DNA of 64,000 nt from Strongylocentrotus purpuratus (GCF_000002235.5 NW_022145599.1:25070879-25134878); one strand, 5' to 3'. Positions 46,355-57,285 are shown, counted from the stretch's first letter. Notes: generated by a model not told the origin, from the letters alone. Numbers and translations: made by a program.

Positions 46355-49300
46355 ATGGCATTCGCTGGAGCGGAATTGTTAGCGCTTCGAGGAGTTCCAC
46401 ACTTCGATCCGACGGGTGGTGCAAGTATTGTCAGCGGCAAGTGGAAAGCTTGGCTTGAAGAGTTCGAAGCCTACGCCGATAGTCGCGGCCTGTTTCTGGA
46501 CGGATGTACGCCGGCCCAGGAGGCGCAACGGAGAGCACTGTTGCTGTACACTGCGGGGCCTGTGGTAAGGGAGACTTTCAAAACACTTCCCAATAAAGGA
46601 GAGAGGAATGAGTATCAAAAAGCCACAGATGCCCTAAATGCTCATTATGTTGTCAAACCTAATGCTACGTTTCAAAGACATTTGTTCAGGAAAACAAAGC
46701 AGGAAGATGGTGAAACGGTTGCCCAATTTGTTACCAAATTACGACAGGTTGCTATTGGATGCAATTTCGTAGCTGGGGATGTAGAAAACCAAATTCTTGA
46801 CCAAGTAGTTCAGTACTGCAGAGCTGATAAACTTCGCAGGAGAATGCTGGAGAAAGGAGGTGAGCTCAAGTTAAATGATGCATTGTCCATGGCTGCTGCT
46901 CTAGAAGCTGTTGAAGGTCAATTTAACTCCATGTCATTGAGAGAGAGAGAAAGGCCTAGAGCTGGTGGACAAGTTCAAGTGAACCAAGTATCGTATGAGA
47001 ATGACAGAAAAAAGAATTTGGAATGCTACCGATGTGGGAACAAAGGACATTTTGGGAAGGATGCATCATGTCCAGCCAAAGGAAAGATCTGTCGGAAATG
47101 TGGAGGCCAAAACCACTTTGCGACGATGTGCAAAAGTAAGGCCAAGAGCACAAGTGAGGCGAGAGGAAAAGTCAGAGATGGGAAGTCCAGAGATGGAAAG
47201 AAGTATAAGAATAGAGTTCGCCAAGTGGAAGGTGAACCCGGACATGATAGTGATGATGACAACAGCCGTGGCCGTGATCAGAGGTACTATCAATTTGCTG
47301 TGAATGGTGATCATGAGAAAGTCCCAATAATCATTGGAGGTGTCACAGTCCCAGTGATAGTAGATTCGGGAAGTGATTGCAATGTAATAGATCAGATATT
47401 GTGGGAGAAACTGAAGAAGGACAAAATCATCTGCAAATCTACTAAGAGTACCAAGAGGCTTTATCCGTACACATCACAGATACCATTAACAACTGTTGGA
47501 TGTTTCACAGCCACCGTAGAAGTTGGCAAGATGAAGTCGACTGCAGAGTTTGTTGTCATCAAAGAAAAGGGAGAACCTTTACTGAGCAAACATACGTCTA
47601 GAGAGCTGGGAGTGCTCCAGGTGGGAATTGTACATGTAAATGCGGTACAGAGTTATGCAGGTTTAAAGCAGGAGTTTGAAGCAGTCTTCAAAGGAGTAGG
47701 GAAGTTGAAGGGCCGACAGGTGCGGTTAGCAGTGGATGAAACGGTGAAGCCAGTGGCCCAGCCTGTGCGAAGGACTCCATTTGGACTGAGAAAAAAGGTC
47801 GAGATGAAGATTGCGGAATTGATCAATCTCGACATCATTGAGCCAGTTGAACGCTCCACGCCATGGGTAAGCCCAGTTGTCATAGTTCCAAAGAGAAATG
47901 ACGAAATTAGACTTTGTATCGATATGCGTAGAGTGAACGAAGCAATCATAAGAGAACGTCACCCCATTCCCACTATTGAGGAAGTCCTACAGGAGCTGTC
48001 GATTAGCAAGGTCTTTTCGAAAATAGACCTGAAGTGGGGGTACCACCAACTGGAGTTACATCCGGAGTCTAGAGAGGTGACAACCTTTGTCACTCATTGT
48101 GGGTTGTTCCGCTATAAGAGACTGTTGTTCGGAATCAATGCTGCTCCAGAGATTTATCAATATGAGATACACAGAGTGATAGCTGGGATAGAAGGAGCTG
48201 CGAACATATCAGATGACATCATTGTGCATGCATCGACCCAGAAAGAGCATGACAAGAGGTTGAAGCAGGTGCTTGGCAGACTGCGGGACGCAGGACTTAC
48301 TGCAAATGCAGAAAAGTGTAAGTTTGGTGTCTCTGAGTTGGACTTCATGGGGCACAGACTGACTAGCGAGGGACTCAACCCAGGATTGGCCAAGGTGAAA
48401 GCAATTGCAGAGGCCCGTGAACCCCAGACTGCAACTGAGATGAGAAGTTTCTTGGGGCTAGTCAACTACTGCGCAAAGTTCATTCCGAACTTTGCTACAT
48501 TGGCAGATCCACTGAGAAAGCTGACCAGAAAGGACACGCCATTTCAATTTGGTCATGAACAGCGACAAGCGTTTAAGTCGCTAAAGGAAAGCTTGATGAG
48601 TGCAGAGACCCTGGGCTACTATGATCTAAATGCACCGACAAAAGTCATAGCGGATGCCAGTCCAGTTGGCTTAGGAGCAGTGCTGGTGCAGGTGCATGGT
48701 GATGGCCCGAGGATAGTAGCATATGCCAGCCGCTCGTTAAGTAACGTTGAAAGGAGATACTCTCAGACGGAGAAAGAAGGCCTTGGACTTGTGTGGGCTT
48801 GTGAAAGATTCCATGCGTACCTGTATGGAATAGAGTTTGATCTAGTGACTGATCACAAACCGCTTGAAGTCATTTATTCACCGAGATCTAAGCCATGTGC
48901 GAGAATAGAGCGGTGGGTTCTGAGGCTTCAACAGTACAAGTACAGGGTAGTCCACATCGCAGGAAAGTCCAACATAGCAGATCCATTGTCAAGATTGCTG
49001 AAGGATGATCAACCGAGAGAAACTTCTGTGTTGGAAACAGAAGCAGAGAGCTTTGTGCGTTTTGTGGCAGTCCAGTCAACGCCAGGTGCGGTGACAACGA
49101 AGGAAGTCGAAAGAGAATCTGAACATGATCCTGAACTCGAAGTTATCAGAGAGTGTATTCACAGTGGACAATGGGATGATTGTCCATATAAAGCATACAT
49201 TCCCATCAAGGATGAACTCTGTATAATTGGTCAGTGTGTGCTGAGAGGTAGCAGATTGGTGATTCCACAGGCACAGAGGCCAAAGATGGTGTCATTAGCT

Positions 49301-50509
49301 CACGAAGGACACCTGGGCATTGTTGGCACCAAACAGAATTTGAGAACCAAGGTATGGTGGCCAGGATGTGAGAAAGATGCAGAGAAATTCGTCAAGACTT
49401 GTCATGGTTGCCAAATCACAAGCAGGGGTAATCCACCAGAACCAATTCGAAGTACTATGTTGCCAACAGGACCTTGGGTGGATGTAGCTGTTGATTTCCT
49501 AGGACCACTTCCGACAGGAGAATCTATACTTGTGGTAGTTGATTATTATAGCAGATACTACGAGTATGCAATCATGAAATCAACCACTGCAGAGAAGACA
49601 GTCAAAGCCCTGGCTGAAATCTTTGGCAGACATGGGTTACCTGTGACGTTATACTCAGACAATGGACCCCAGTTCATCTCAGAAGTTTTCGCAGAGTACA
49701 TGAACATTACAGGAATTCACCACCATCGGGTGACTCCTAAATGGCCCCAAGCCAACGGCGAGGTCGAAAGACAGAACCAGAGTATAGTGAAAAGGCTTAG
49801 AATTGCACAGGCAGAAGGCAAGGATTGGAAGGAGGCCTTGCTGACTTACGTCGCAGTCTACCGGGCTAGTACTCATTCGACAACGGGAAAAAGCCCGGCA
49901 GAAGTGTTGTTCGGGAGAAAGATCCGAACTAAACTACCACAAATCCAAGACATTAGTGAGGATCAGGAACTCAGAGACAGGGACCTCCAAATGAAAAGTG
50001 GTGCAAAACACTATGCAGATCTGAAGAGGGGAGCTGTACATTCTGACATAGTGCCAGGAGATAAGGTGATAGTAAGACGTGATGAAAGGAGGAAACTAGA
50101 CACGCCATACTTTAGCCAGCCATATACAGTGACAGCAAGAACAGGAAGTATGGTAACTGTGAAATCTCCTGACGGAGTCCTGTATAATAGGAATGTATCA
50201 AGTGTAAAAAGATACATGTCCCGAGACACTCATAACGAAGCTGCCAATCCAGAGAGGACAGATGGCAATCCTGAGGCGGTGACCGGTATTCCTGAAGGGT
50301 CGGACGGTAATCCTGAGGCGGAGACCAGTACTCCTGAGGCGGTGACCAGAGATCCAGACTCAGAGGCAGCGAGCAACACATCAGGCGGTGACCAGAGACA
50401 TCAAGATGGTGATACCCAAGCAGAGACAACAAACACCAACGTTCCTATGGCAGCTAGTAGACCACAACGCCAGAGAAGATTCCCTAAGCGATATGATGAT
50501 TTTGTGTGA
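46355..50509 (+). CDS. Gag-Pol polyprotein of the Ty3/gypsy element
   Basis: The open frame extends upstream to 46313, but only from a TTG. The first in-frame ATG is at 46355 in context CAACATGG, giving 1384 residues. Order (residues from that ATG): gag about 1-220; two zinc knuckles from 224, the first CX2CX4HX6C, the second canonical CX2CX4HX4C; aspartic protease DSGSD at 337; reverse transcriptase with L-F-G-I-N-A-A-P-E near 590 and catalytic S-D-D at 619-621; RNase H with D767 (I-A-D-A-S); integrase zinc region H...H near 983 and CxxC at 1016; integrase D1047, D1102 and E1138, giving the D,D-35-E spacing; a Pro/Glu/Gly-rich tail after about 1300. All catalytic residues are present. Gag and Pol are fused in one frame, so no frameshift is needed. 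Confidence 0.95.
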   Translation: MAFAGAELLALRGVPHFDPTGGASIVSGKWKAWLEEFEAYADSRGLFLDGCTPAQEAQRRALLLYTAGPVVRETFKTLPNKGERNEYQKATDALNAHYVVKPNATFQRHLFRKTKQEDGETVAQFVTKLRQVAIGCNFVAGDVENQILDQVVQYCRADKLRRRMLEKGGELKLNDALSMAAALEAVEGQFNSMSLRERERPRAGGQVQVNQVSYENDRKKNLECYRCGNKGHFGKDASCPAKGKICRKCGGQNHFATMCKSKAKSTSEARGKVRDGKSRDGKKYKNRVRQVEGEPGHDSDDDNSRGRDQRYYQFAVNGDHEKVPIIIGGVTVPVIVDSGSDCNVIDQILWEKLKKDKIICKSTKSTKRLYPYTSQIPLTTVGCFTATVEVGKMKSTAEFVVIKEKGEPLLSKHTSRELGVLQVGIVHVNAVQSYAGLKQEFEAVFKGVGKLKGRQVRLAVDETVKPVAQPVRRTPFGLRKKVEMKIAELINLDIIEPVERSTPWVSPVVIVPKRNDEIRLCIDMRRVNEAIIRERHPIPTIEEVLQELSISKVFSKIDLKWGYHQLELHPESREVTTFVTHCGLFRYKRLLFGINAAPEIYQYEIHRVIAGIEGAANISDDIIVHASTQKEHDKRLKQVLGRLRDAGLTANAEKCKFGVSELDFMGHRLTSEGLNPGLAKVKAIAEAREPQTATEMRSFLGLVNYCAKFIPNFATLADPLRKLTRKDTPFQFGHEQRQAFKSLKESLMSAETLGYYDLNAPTKVIADASPVGLGAVLVQVHGDGPRIVAYASRSLSNVERRYSQTEKEGLGLVWACERFHAYLYGIEFDLVTDHKPLEVIYSPRSKPCARIERWVLRLQQYKYRVVHIAGKSNIADPLSRLLKDDQPRETSVLETEAESFVRFVAVQSTPGAVTTKEVERESEHDPELEVIRECIHSGQWDDCPYKAYIPIKDELCIIGQCVLRGSRLVIPQAQRPKMVSLAHEGHLGIVGTKQNLRTKVWWPGCEKDAEKFVKTCHGCQITSRGNPPEPIRSTMLPTGPWVDVAVDFLGPLPTGESILVVVDYYSRYYEYAIMKSTTAEKTVKALAEIFGRHGLPVTLYSDNGPQFISEVFAEYMNITGIHHHRVTPKWPQANGEVERQNQSIVKRLRIAQAEGKDWKEALLTYVAVYRASTHSTTGKSPAEVLFGRKIRTKLPQIQDISEDQELRDRDLQMKSGAKHYADLKRGAVHSDIVPGDKVIVRRDERRKLDTPYFSQPYTVTARTGSMVTVKSPDGVLYNRNVSSVKRYMSRDTHNEAANPERTDGNPEAVTGIPEGSDGNPEAETSTPEAVTRDPDSEAASNTSGGDQRHQDGDTQAETTNTNVPMAASRPQRQRRFPKRYDDFV

Positions 50510-51327
50510 TTCCAGATCAATATGGTGGGGAGGAGCTCTTTGTAAAATAGCGACAGTGATATGAAACTACATGTGCCAAGGAGAAATGTTTGGAAATCAT
50601 TGGTTGAAGCCAAGTTATGATTTAAAGGGTGTACGCCTTGCGCTGCCCATATTTGTGAAATCGACATGTTGGAGAAATCACCATGGAAACCAAGCGTACG
50701 AGGAAGTTGTGTTATGTGCTAAAATAATAAGTTCTGATATATATGTTTCAATATTACACATACATTAATCAATGTAAAAGGGTGTACGCCGAACGCTGCC
50801 CTTATTGTATGTGATAGGTGTTGCGAAAAACACAAGTTTGAGTTGGAGCATCGATCAGTTTTCAAAAATGGATTCAATCATCGAAGAGAGTATTTCCAGA
50901 AACTTCAGCTTCAGCTAGTCGTATGAACGCTTGGAGATAACAGATGATTTACACGAACTCAAAACTAGAACTCAAATAGTATCCAGTGAACAGTTGAACT
51001 TTTATTTGGACCACAGACTAGATGCATGAAAGATATTGCATGAAAGATATTATATTGCATGTTATGTTTTATGTTGTTCAACAAAGTTGTTTGGAAGATA
51101 AAACATTTGGGAAAAGTTTATCGACCAGATAAATTTGTTGTTTGTTAGAAGTTGTTCTTTGAAGAAAAAAAAGAGAAAAAAAAGGGAAGAAACAAAAGCA
51201 AATGCACCAAAGCATGTTTATTTCAGTAATTCACATATGGCTGAAACACAAGAACAAAAGAAATATTACAAGAATTTTCAGTGAAACTATAGTATAAAAA
51301 TAGACCAGGATAAAGTTTCATTCTGGC
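50510..51327 (+). other. 3' untranslated region of the LTR element
   Basis: No open frame of note and no envelope gene. The motif AAAGGGTGTACGCC, followed by a CGCTGCCC block, occurs twice, near 50625 and 50776, an internal duplication. An A-rich stretch lies at 51163-51200. Confidence 0.7.
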
Positions 51328-51337
51328 AAAGGAGGGA
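51328..51337 (+). promoter_or_regulatory. Polypurine tract
   Basis: AAAGGAGGGA abuts the 3' LTR, the usual site of plus-strand priming. Confidence 0.75.
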
Positions 51338-51523
51338 TGTCATGATAATGAATATGTATCAGATTATGCAAATGTGACACCTGTGACCTCAGGAGGTCAG
51401 ATCGCATGTGCGCGATGTATATGCGATACGCGTGACTTGATACCCAGTGCGGGGAATAAACACCAGACTATGGTTTATGGAATTCAACTACTTTGTTAGT
51501 TTGTTTGCACTTAATATGTGACA
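51338..51523 (+). repeat. 3' LTR of the Ty3/gypsy element
   Basis: 186 bp. No difference from the 5' LTR was found by reading the two side by side. Confidence 0.97.
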
Positions 51524-51729
51524 TCTACCACAACGAGCAGAGCGTAAAGTTCTGTCAGTCTCCGGCTGTGTCTGGTTTAGCTACAGCTACAGAGCCTATG
51601 ACTTTAGTATGTTTAGTCTCACTGTGGAGACACTGTTACGAACAGGGACTGACAAGGGTTTGTGCAGGCCTGCAAACTTAGACTAAGGGACAGAATTAGA
51701 AGGTTCCACTCCAAATGATAAATCCAAAG

Positions 51730-52022
51730 GGTGGTATTCTCAAAAGCGGACTAACTTTAGTCCATGGTTTAATCCACTGACTAAGTATGGAATGCCAAGT
51801 GTCCATATATGTTTTTGAATAATTTAATCTGTCACTAAATTAAAATAAAATGTAATAACATAATAAAATAAACAATATAACTATGATATAATTATGTTAT
51901 CATAGTAATTTAGGGACATATCAAATTATTCAAAAACATATTCATATGGGCACTTGTCATTCCATACTTAGTCGGAGGATTAAACCACGGACCAAAGTTA
52001 GTCCGCTTTCGAGAATACCACC
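51730..52022. mobile_element. 293-bp foldback element
   Basis: Arms of about 95 bp start GGTGGTATTCTC and end GAGAATACCACC, pairing through AGCGGACTAACTTTAG / CTAAAGTTAGTCCGCT-like blocks and GGAATGCCAAGTG / CACTTGTCATTCC. A 5-bp duplication CAAAG flanks it (51725-51729, 52023-52027). Confidence 0.85.
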
Positions 52023-52027
52023 CAAAG

Positions 52028-52810
52028 AAAGCAGTGACAAGAGATGCCAACAATGCAAATATCACTTCACTGCAAGTTCACTCAATCAGGCCAACATTGT
52101 GTAACAAAATTGTTATCTGGCTGGGAAAATGGTTATCACAGCTCTTTCCCTTTCTCTTTGCTTTGACGTACTGCAGGAAGTATTCTTTTCCACTATTCAA
52201 TGTCATACAACATACATGTACATGTACATGTATGTCATTGCAATTGTACCAACACATTATAATTAATTTCAACCTCTCTGAAAAATTTATAAAATATAAA
52301 TTACTGGTTTTCTTTGGCAAACACTTTCATGCATCAACATGCATTTTTTTTTTAAATGCAGTTGTAATAGGAGCTTGGATCCATTTTACTGCTTACTTTA
52401 CAGTGAAAATCTTCATTATGCCCAGTGCTTATATTCTGACAAATATATGTTTGGCACACTAATGCACCAAAACAACCCCAAAATGACTACCAGTATTTCT
52501 ATTCCTCTATATTTACATTTTTGTCCTGCTTAGCTGGTATCAGCATAGAATAGAAGCTTGGATTCATTTTACTGCTTATTTTTACAGTGCAAATCTTCAT
52601 TATGACCAGTGGCATATCTCGAGTCCAGCTATTATATGAGGGGCATTGATCCAGGGGGGGGGGGGGTGCACCATCTTACTCAGTGGATGAATTTCCATAA
52701 TTATAGATATACAGCAAGGCCAATTTACTTTCTTCTTTTCTTTCTTTCTTTGCCTCTCTCTTCTTTGCATTTACCCATCTTTGGTGTCCTATTCCCTGTG
52801 GCTAATTATT
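52028..52810. other. Gene-free DNA with short repeats
   Basis: (ACATGT)n at 52209-52230. A 50-bp block (GAAGCTTGGATTCATTTTACTG) occurs at 52370 and 52551, a short tandem-type duplication. G run at 52653-52665. Confidence 0.55.
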
Positions 52811-52811
52811 A

Positions 52812-54640
52812 TAATTATTATGTGCGCCATCTACACGTTCGTAATGGCGTTATCACAGTTTTTCCTTCATAATCTTTTTTGCCTTCGGCGTAGACTAGAA
52901 GGGATGAGATTGATTTAGATGACTCCGGCAGCGAGAGTTTAACACGGCTTGCAAGATTTTCAACATGGATGTCGATTTTGACCCATAATTTCCTTAAAAG
53001 GGACCATTAAACGGATTATTTCAATCAAGTTAGTAAGTGGAACCGATGTATTATAGCCTAGAAATCTAGGCCTAATTTACATTTGGATATACACGAGGTA
53101 AAATGACATTTTGGGGGATTTTGGGGGCAAAACGCTACACGACCTGAAATGGCCGTGGCATTATCAAGGGAATGTGTATAGACGGTTTCCGTCTCTAAAG
53201 AGAGAGCCGGCCGACCCTACCCCAATTAAGAGGCTAACGAACGAAAGAGACGGAAACTTCGGTCTAGCCAAGCACCTGCGCCTGCTGTCTTTCGATCATC
53301 TCTGTAACTCCAGGAAGCTCCGGGCATCGGCGTCGAAGCTGGAGTTATTTTCTCTCACTCTCTGCAGTTAGGATCTAGACTAGAGTCTTCTTCTTCTTCT
53401 TCAAGATAATCTGCCTCCTTCAATACTGAAGATTCTTGCAGATGCCGTATACTAGTCTACTCGGCCTGTTTTGGGGTGTGCAGGTTGACCATTACACCGC
53501 GGGTTTCCCCTAGACAGAAATAACCATCTGATTTGGGTCATTTCTTTAATAAAACTGACATTTGTTGTCTATAATCGGAGGTCTAGTGGAGCCAGACGTA
53601 GTCTCAGTGGAACAACCGACGATTAGAGAGACTGAAGCTTTCGGTCTAGGTTTCCCCTATTAAACTCCAGGAAGCTCCAACACCGGCGCCGGAACGGCGC
53701 CGGTGTTGGAGCTTCCCGGAGTTAGGTTTCCCCTAGACCGAAAGCTTCAGTCTCTATAATCGTCGGTTGTTCCACTGAGACTACGTCTGGCTCCACTAGA
53801 CCTCCGGTTATAGAGACAGAACGATCGCCTATGCCAGCCTATGTTGAACTTATTCCGCTAGATTTTAGCCGCTAGGCCCCTCCCACAAACTTGCCACGGC
53901 CGTATTGTTATGCCCCCAAAATCCCCCAAAATGTCATTTTACCTCGTTCATTTCCAATTTTAAATTAGGCCTAGGCTATAATACATCGGTTCCACTTACT
54001 AACTTGATTGATATAATCCGTTTAATGGTCCCTTTTAAGGAAATTATCGGTCAAAATCGACATCCATGTTGAAAATCTTGCAAGCCGTGTTAAACTCTCG
54101 CTGCCGTCAATCTCATCCTTTCTAGTCTACGCCGAAGGCAAAATGATTATGAAGGAAAAACTGTGATAACGCCATTACGAACGTGTAGATGGCGCACAGT
54201 TTTTCCTTCATAATCATTTTGCCTTCGGCGTAGACTAGAAGGGATGAGATTGACGGCAGCGAGAGTTAAACACGGCTTGCAAGATTTTCAACATGGATGT
54301 CGATTTTGACCGATAATTTCGTTAAAAGGGACCATTAAACGGATTATATCAATGAAGTTAGTAAGTGGAACCGATGTATTATAGCCTAGGCCTAATTTAA
54401 AATTGGAAATGAACGAGGTAAAATGACATTTTGGGGGATTTTGGGGGCATAACAATACGGCCGTGGCAAGTTTGTGGGAGGGGCCTAGCGGCTAAAATCT
54501 AGCGGAATAAGTTCAACACAGGCTGGCATAGGCAGTCGTTCAGTCTCTATAACCGGAGGTCTAGTGGAGCCAGACGTAGTCTCAGTGGAACAACCGACGA
54601 TTATAGAGACTGAAGCTTTCGGTCTAGGTTTCCCCCTACT
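52812..54640. mobile_element. Three-armed foldback structure (A / A' / A'')
   Basis: Arm A (about 52812-53690), inverted arm A' (53696-54196) and direct arm A'' (54197-54640) share TTGCCTTCGGCGTAGACTAG, TTGCAAGATTTTCAACATGG, GGAACCGATGTATTATAGCC, GACATTTTGGGGGATTTTGG and GTGGAGCCAGACGTAGTCTC. A and A' meet at a 5-nt centre (GGAAC, 53691-53695) with perfect GGCGCC-rich arms. A' and A'' are separated by 31 nt. No supported gene. It resembles foldback (TU-like) transposons described from sea urchins. Confidence 0.88.
53400..53520 (-). repeat. SINE tail inside foldback arm A
   Basis: The inverse of 29475-29565: GTAATGGTCAACCTGCACAC and CAGATTATCTTGAAGAAG. Present only in arm A, so it inserted after the arms were copied, or was lost from A'. 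Confidence 0.75.
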
Positions 54641-55190
54641 CTTGTACATGTACACAGAGATCCAAATAGTATTAACCAGGTTCAGATACCTCGACAGCTT
54701 CAATCACATCATGACATCAAAACAATTTACATTAAGCTATAGTATTAGGCCTAACGGTTATCAGATTGAATTCTGCAAAATATTTGAAAATGTATAATTA
54801 TGAATGCACTTACCGGCTTACCGCCGACGAGACCAAACCAGCTGGTAACTTTTTGACCAAACGGAGCAGAGATATGATAGTGCAGTGACCAAAGGTAGCG
54901 GGTAGTCTGCAGGCACAGACCCTAATTTGACACTTAATCAAAAAATCAAGTTGTGCCTTGAGAGAAGTCTAGCCCAGCTACCTAAAATGATTTTATGTTG
55001 ACAGCCTGTCTGGAATCTCCGCAAAATGCGAACAATTGAACAGTGTCGTTTTTTTTTTTCCCTCCCTTTTTTTTTGTTTCCATTTAAATTATTAAAAAAC
55101 TTGAATTCGGCGTAAATATTCACAATTGAATGACACACGCCCTTAAAACTAAAACAACAACAACAACAACGGTTCTGCTTCTTTTTATGT
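54641..55190. other. Gene-free DNA
   Basis: No gene. (CAA)n at 55156-55170 beside GAATGACACACGCCCTTAAA, whose inverse occurs at 57788-57808. Confidence 0.5.
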
Positions 55191-55204
55191 ACCAGCATTC
55201 TCCC

Positions 55205-55830
55205 TTCAACAAGCCAAACGATTGGCGGATCACACCTCATCTTTCAGAGCCGAATTGGCTGCAATTGTCCTTGCGCTTAATTGGCTGTTGGCATTGTTAT
55301 TTTTTGTGATTCCGTATAAGCGCCCTGCTCGCCATAAAGGATGAAAAAGATATTACATTAATTTTGTAACTGAAATTATTACATTAAGTACAAAATTATC
55401 GTATCAAGGAAAACACATACACTTAGAATGGATTCCTAGCCATTGTGGTGTACACGGAAATGAAATGGCAGATTTTTATGCAAAATCTGCTTTACAAAAT
55501 AACATTGAAATTTGTAATAAATTATCCTTTTCTGAAATAAAGAGTATTATTACCAGCAAGTATATAAAACTCTGGCAAGACAGATGGAATAATTCTGATA
55601 GCTCTCTTAGACATATACTGCCTACAGTAAATCAACCATATGAATGTAAGTTGAACAGATTTGAAGAAAGTATATATTCTCCATAGATTAAGAATAGGAG
55701 TGATATGTTTGAACTTAGATCTCTTCAGATTGAATATACACTCGACAGGCCATTGCAATAACTGCATAGGACGTACTGAAACTGTAAACCACTTTCTCAC
55801 TGAATGCCCAAAGTACAGTATTGTCAGCTG
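55205..55830 (+). pseudogene. LINE fragment: RNase H and C-terminal zinc finger
   Basis: S-F-R-A-E-L-A-A-I-V-L-A-L, about 100 bp of unrelated or decayed DNA, then L-E-W-I-P-S-H-C-G-V-H-G-N-E-M-A-D, the RNase H end. A frameshift near 55680 leads to R-L-R-I-G-V-I-C-L and C-N-N-C...E-T-V-N-H-F-L-T-E-C. CR1/Jockey/I-like by eye. Confidence 0.88.
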
Positions 55831-55857
55831 TATAGAGTAAAATGTTTATGTGTTACA

Positions 55858-57285
55858 TGCGTACGCAGGGGGTGTTTTGGGGTAATTCTGTCCCTAAAAA
55901 AAACACGAAGTGGAGGGAAATGAGAGGGCCAAAATAAGAAAAGACAGAGAGAGGGAAAGAAGTTTCCAGAATTCCCGCTGAACTATTGAAATTAGGATTT
56001 CGATCGGGGAACTGTACATTTATCTTTGTGTTTTCTCCAAGTAATTGTATGCAGCTTGACCTTTTGTGTATTATATTCTTGAATGAATTACTATATCCAT
56101 ACACTTGAAGTTTTGTTCAACGGTGCTTTGCTTTTTAATTTGCTAGGGTGACTAATACGCATTTTTAACCAGGTGACTCTAGGTATATGGACTGTGCTAA
56201 TATATTTGTATACAAATTTTCTCATTCCATTATGTTATAAAATTCCCCTATAATTACGTCTTTCTCTACTGACTCTACTGCAACAGTTTTTTCATCTATA
56301 ACACTGGCGTAGGATCCGGGAAGTTCCTAATTAGCCCCCCTCGGTCAAAATGGGGGGGGGGGGGCCGGGGCGGGGATATCCTTCCGCCTTCCCCCTACTT
56401 TTTATTGCTAAAACCCCTTATTTTAAATTGTGCATTTTTATAATAAGTGTCCTTTTCCCTTTGGATATATACCCCCTTTTCTTTTCACCATAAAGTGTAC
56501 TCCTAATTAATTTAAAGCGACTAGAGCATTTTTTCAATATAACCCAAAGCTCGCTCGCTACGCTCGATCGCATTCTAAGTTAATATGATTTTGTTTCTTA
56601 TTAAAGATTTTATTCAGTCTTTCATGATTAGGATTGTTTTTCCTCTTTTTAAGATATAATTTAATTTTCACACTGCGACTTCACAAATCTTTAAATTTGG
56701 GCTCGCTCGCAAATGAATTCATCCCTAATAATCTAATCATAAAGTAGGGGTATAAGGGCCTACCAATGTCTAAAAGTTATATTTTTGCTTTGAGGTTTCG
56801 CTTTGTGAGTGCTCCTTTTTTCCATAAAGTGCCCTTTTTGTCCCCTCCCCCCCCCCCCCCCCCCCCACTTTGAAAGACGCTCCGCCGCCCCTGATCCAAG
56901 GGTAGATGTGATAGTTAAATCTCGCAGAACATAACGTAATCCCTCATGGCGAAACTCCTACGTACATGTTCACAATTTCTATTTGGTTTTTTTTTTAAAT
57001 TCATGATGAAATTGAAACGTGCTTATACCATTTACATATATGATTTCTATTACATAATGTCTGTCCTTTGTTCTGTAAAATGTGGAGAAAAAAACAAACT
57101 TGAAATGCAGGAAAAAGCCCAGGTTTTTTAAAGCTAGGATATCAAAATTTGTGATGTTGGATAGAATTAACCCTTCCACACTCACACTTGTTCGGTTGCT
57201 TATACCTCGCGGGGTTCACATCGTTGATGCCATCAAATTTTAAAACAACCCCCTTGAAAAAATCATGCGTACGCCACCGATGTGT
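55858..57285. other. Region bounded by GCGTACGCAGG-type ends
   Basis: TGCGTACGCAGGGGGTGTTTTGG on the left, CCCCTTGAAAAAATCATGCG and TACGCC on the right, as in the 11987 element but 1.4 kb apart. Inside are C/G runs (56350-56380, 56846-56866) and CTCGCTCGCTACGCTCGATCG. It may be one larger element or two termini. Confidence 0.4.

Larger units (their letters stand above)
46104..51523 (+). mobile_element. Complete Ty3/gypsy LTR retrotransposon
   Basis: Two 186-bp LTRs, identical by eye, begin TGTCA and end TGACA. A 5-bp target duplication TCTAC flanks the element (46099-46103 and 51524-51528). A primer-binding-site candidate TGGCGACGAGG starts one base after the 5' LTR, and a polypurine tract precedes the 3' LTR. 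One open gag-pol frame fills the centre in the order protease, reverse transcriptase, RNase H, integrase, which is the Ty3/gypsy order. There is no envelope frame. Identical LTRs and an open frame indicate recent insertion. Confidence 0.97.

Noticed and set aside
50510..51327. Envelope gene in the LTR element
   Set aside because: No open frame of adequate length and no signal or membrane segments.
53111..53371. 86-residue open frame in foldback arm A
   Set aside because: No recognisable domain, disrupted in arms A' and A'', and no splice or start support.
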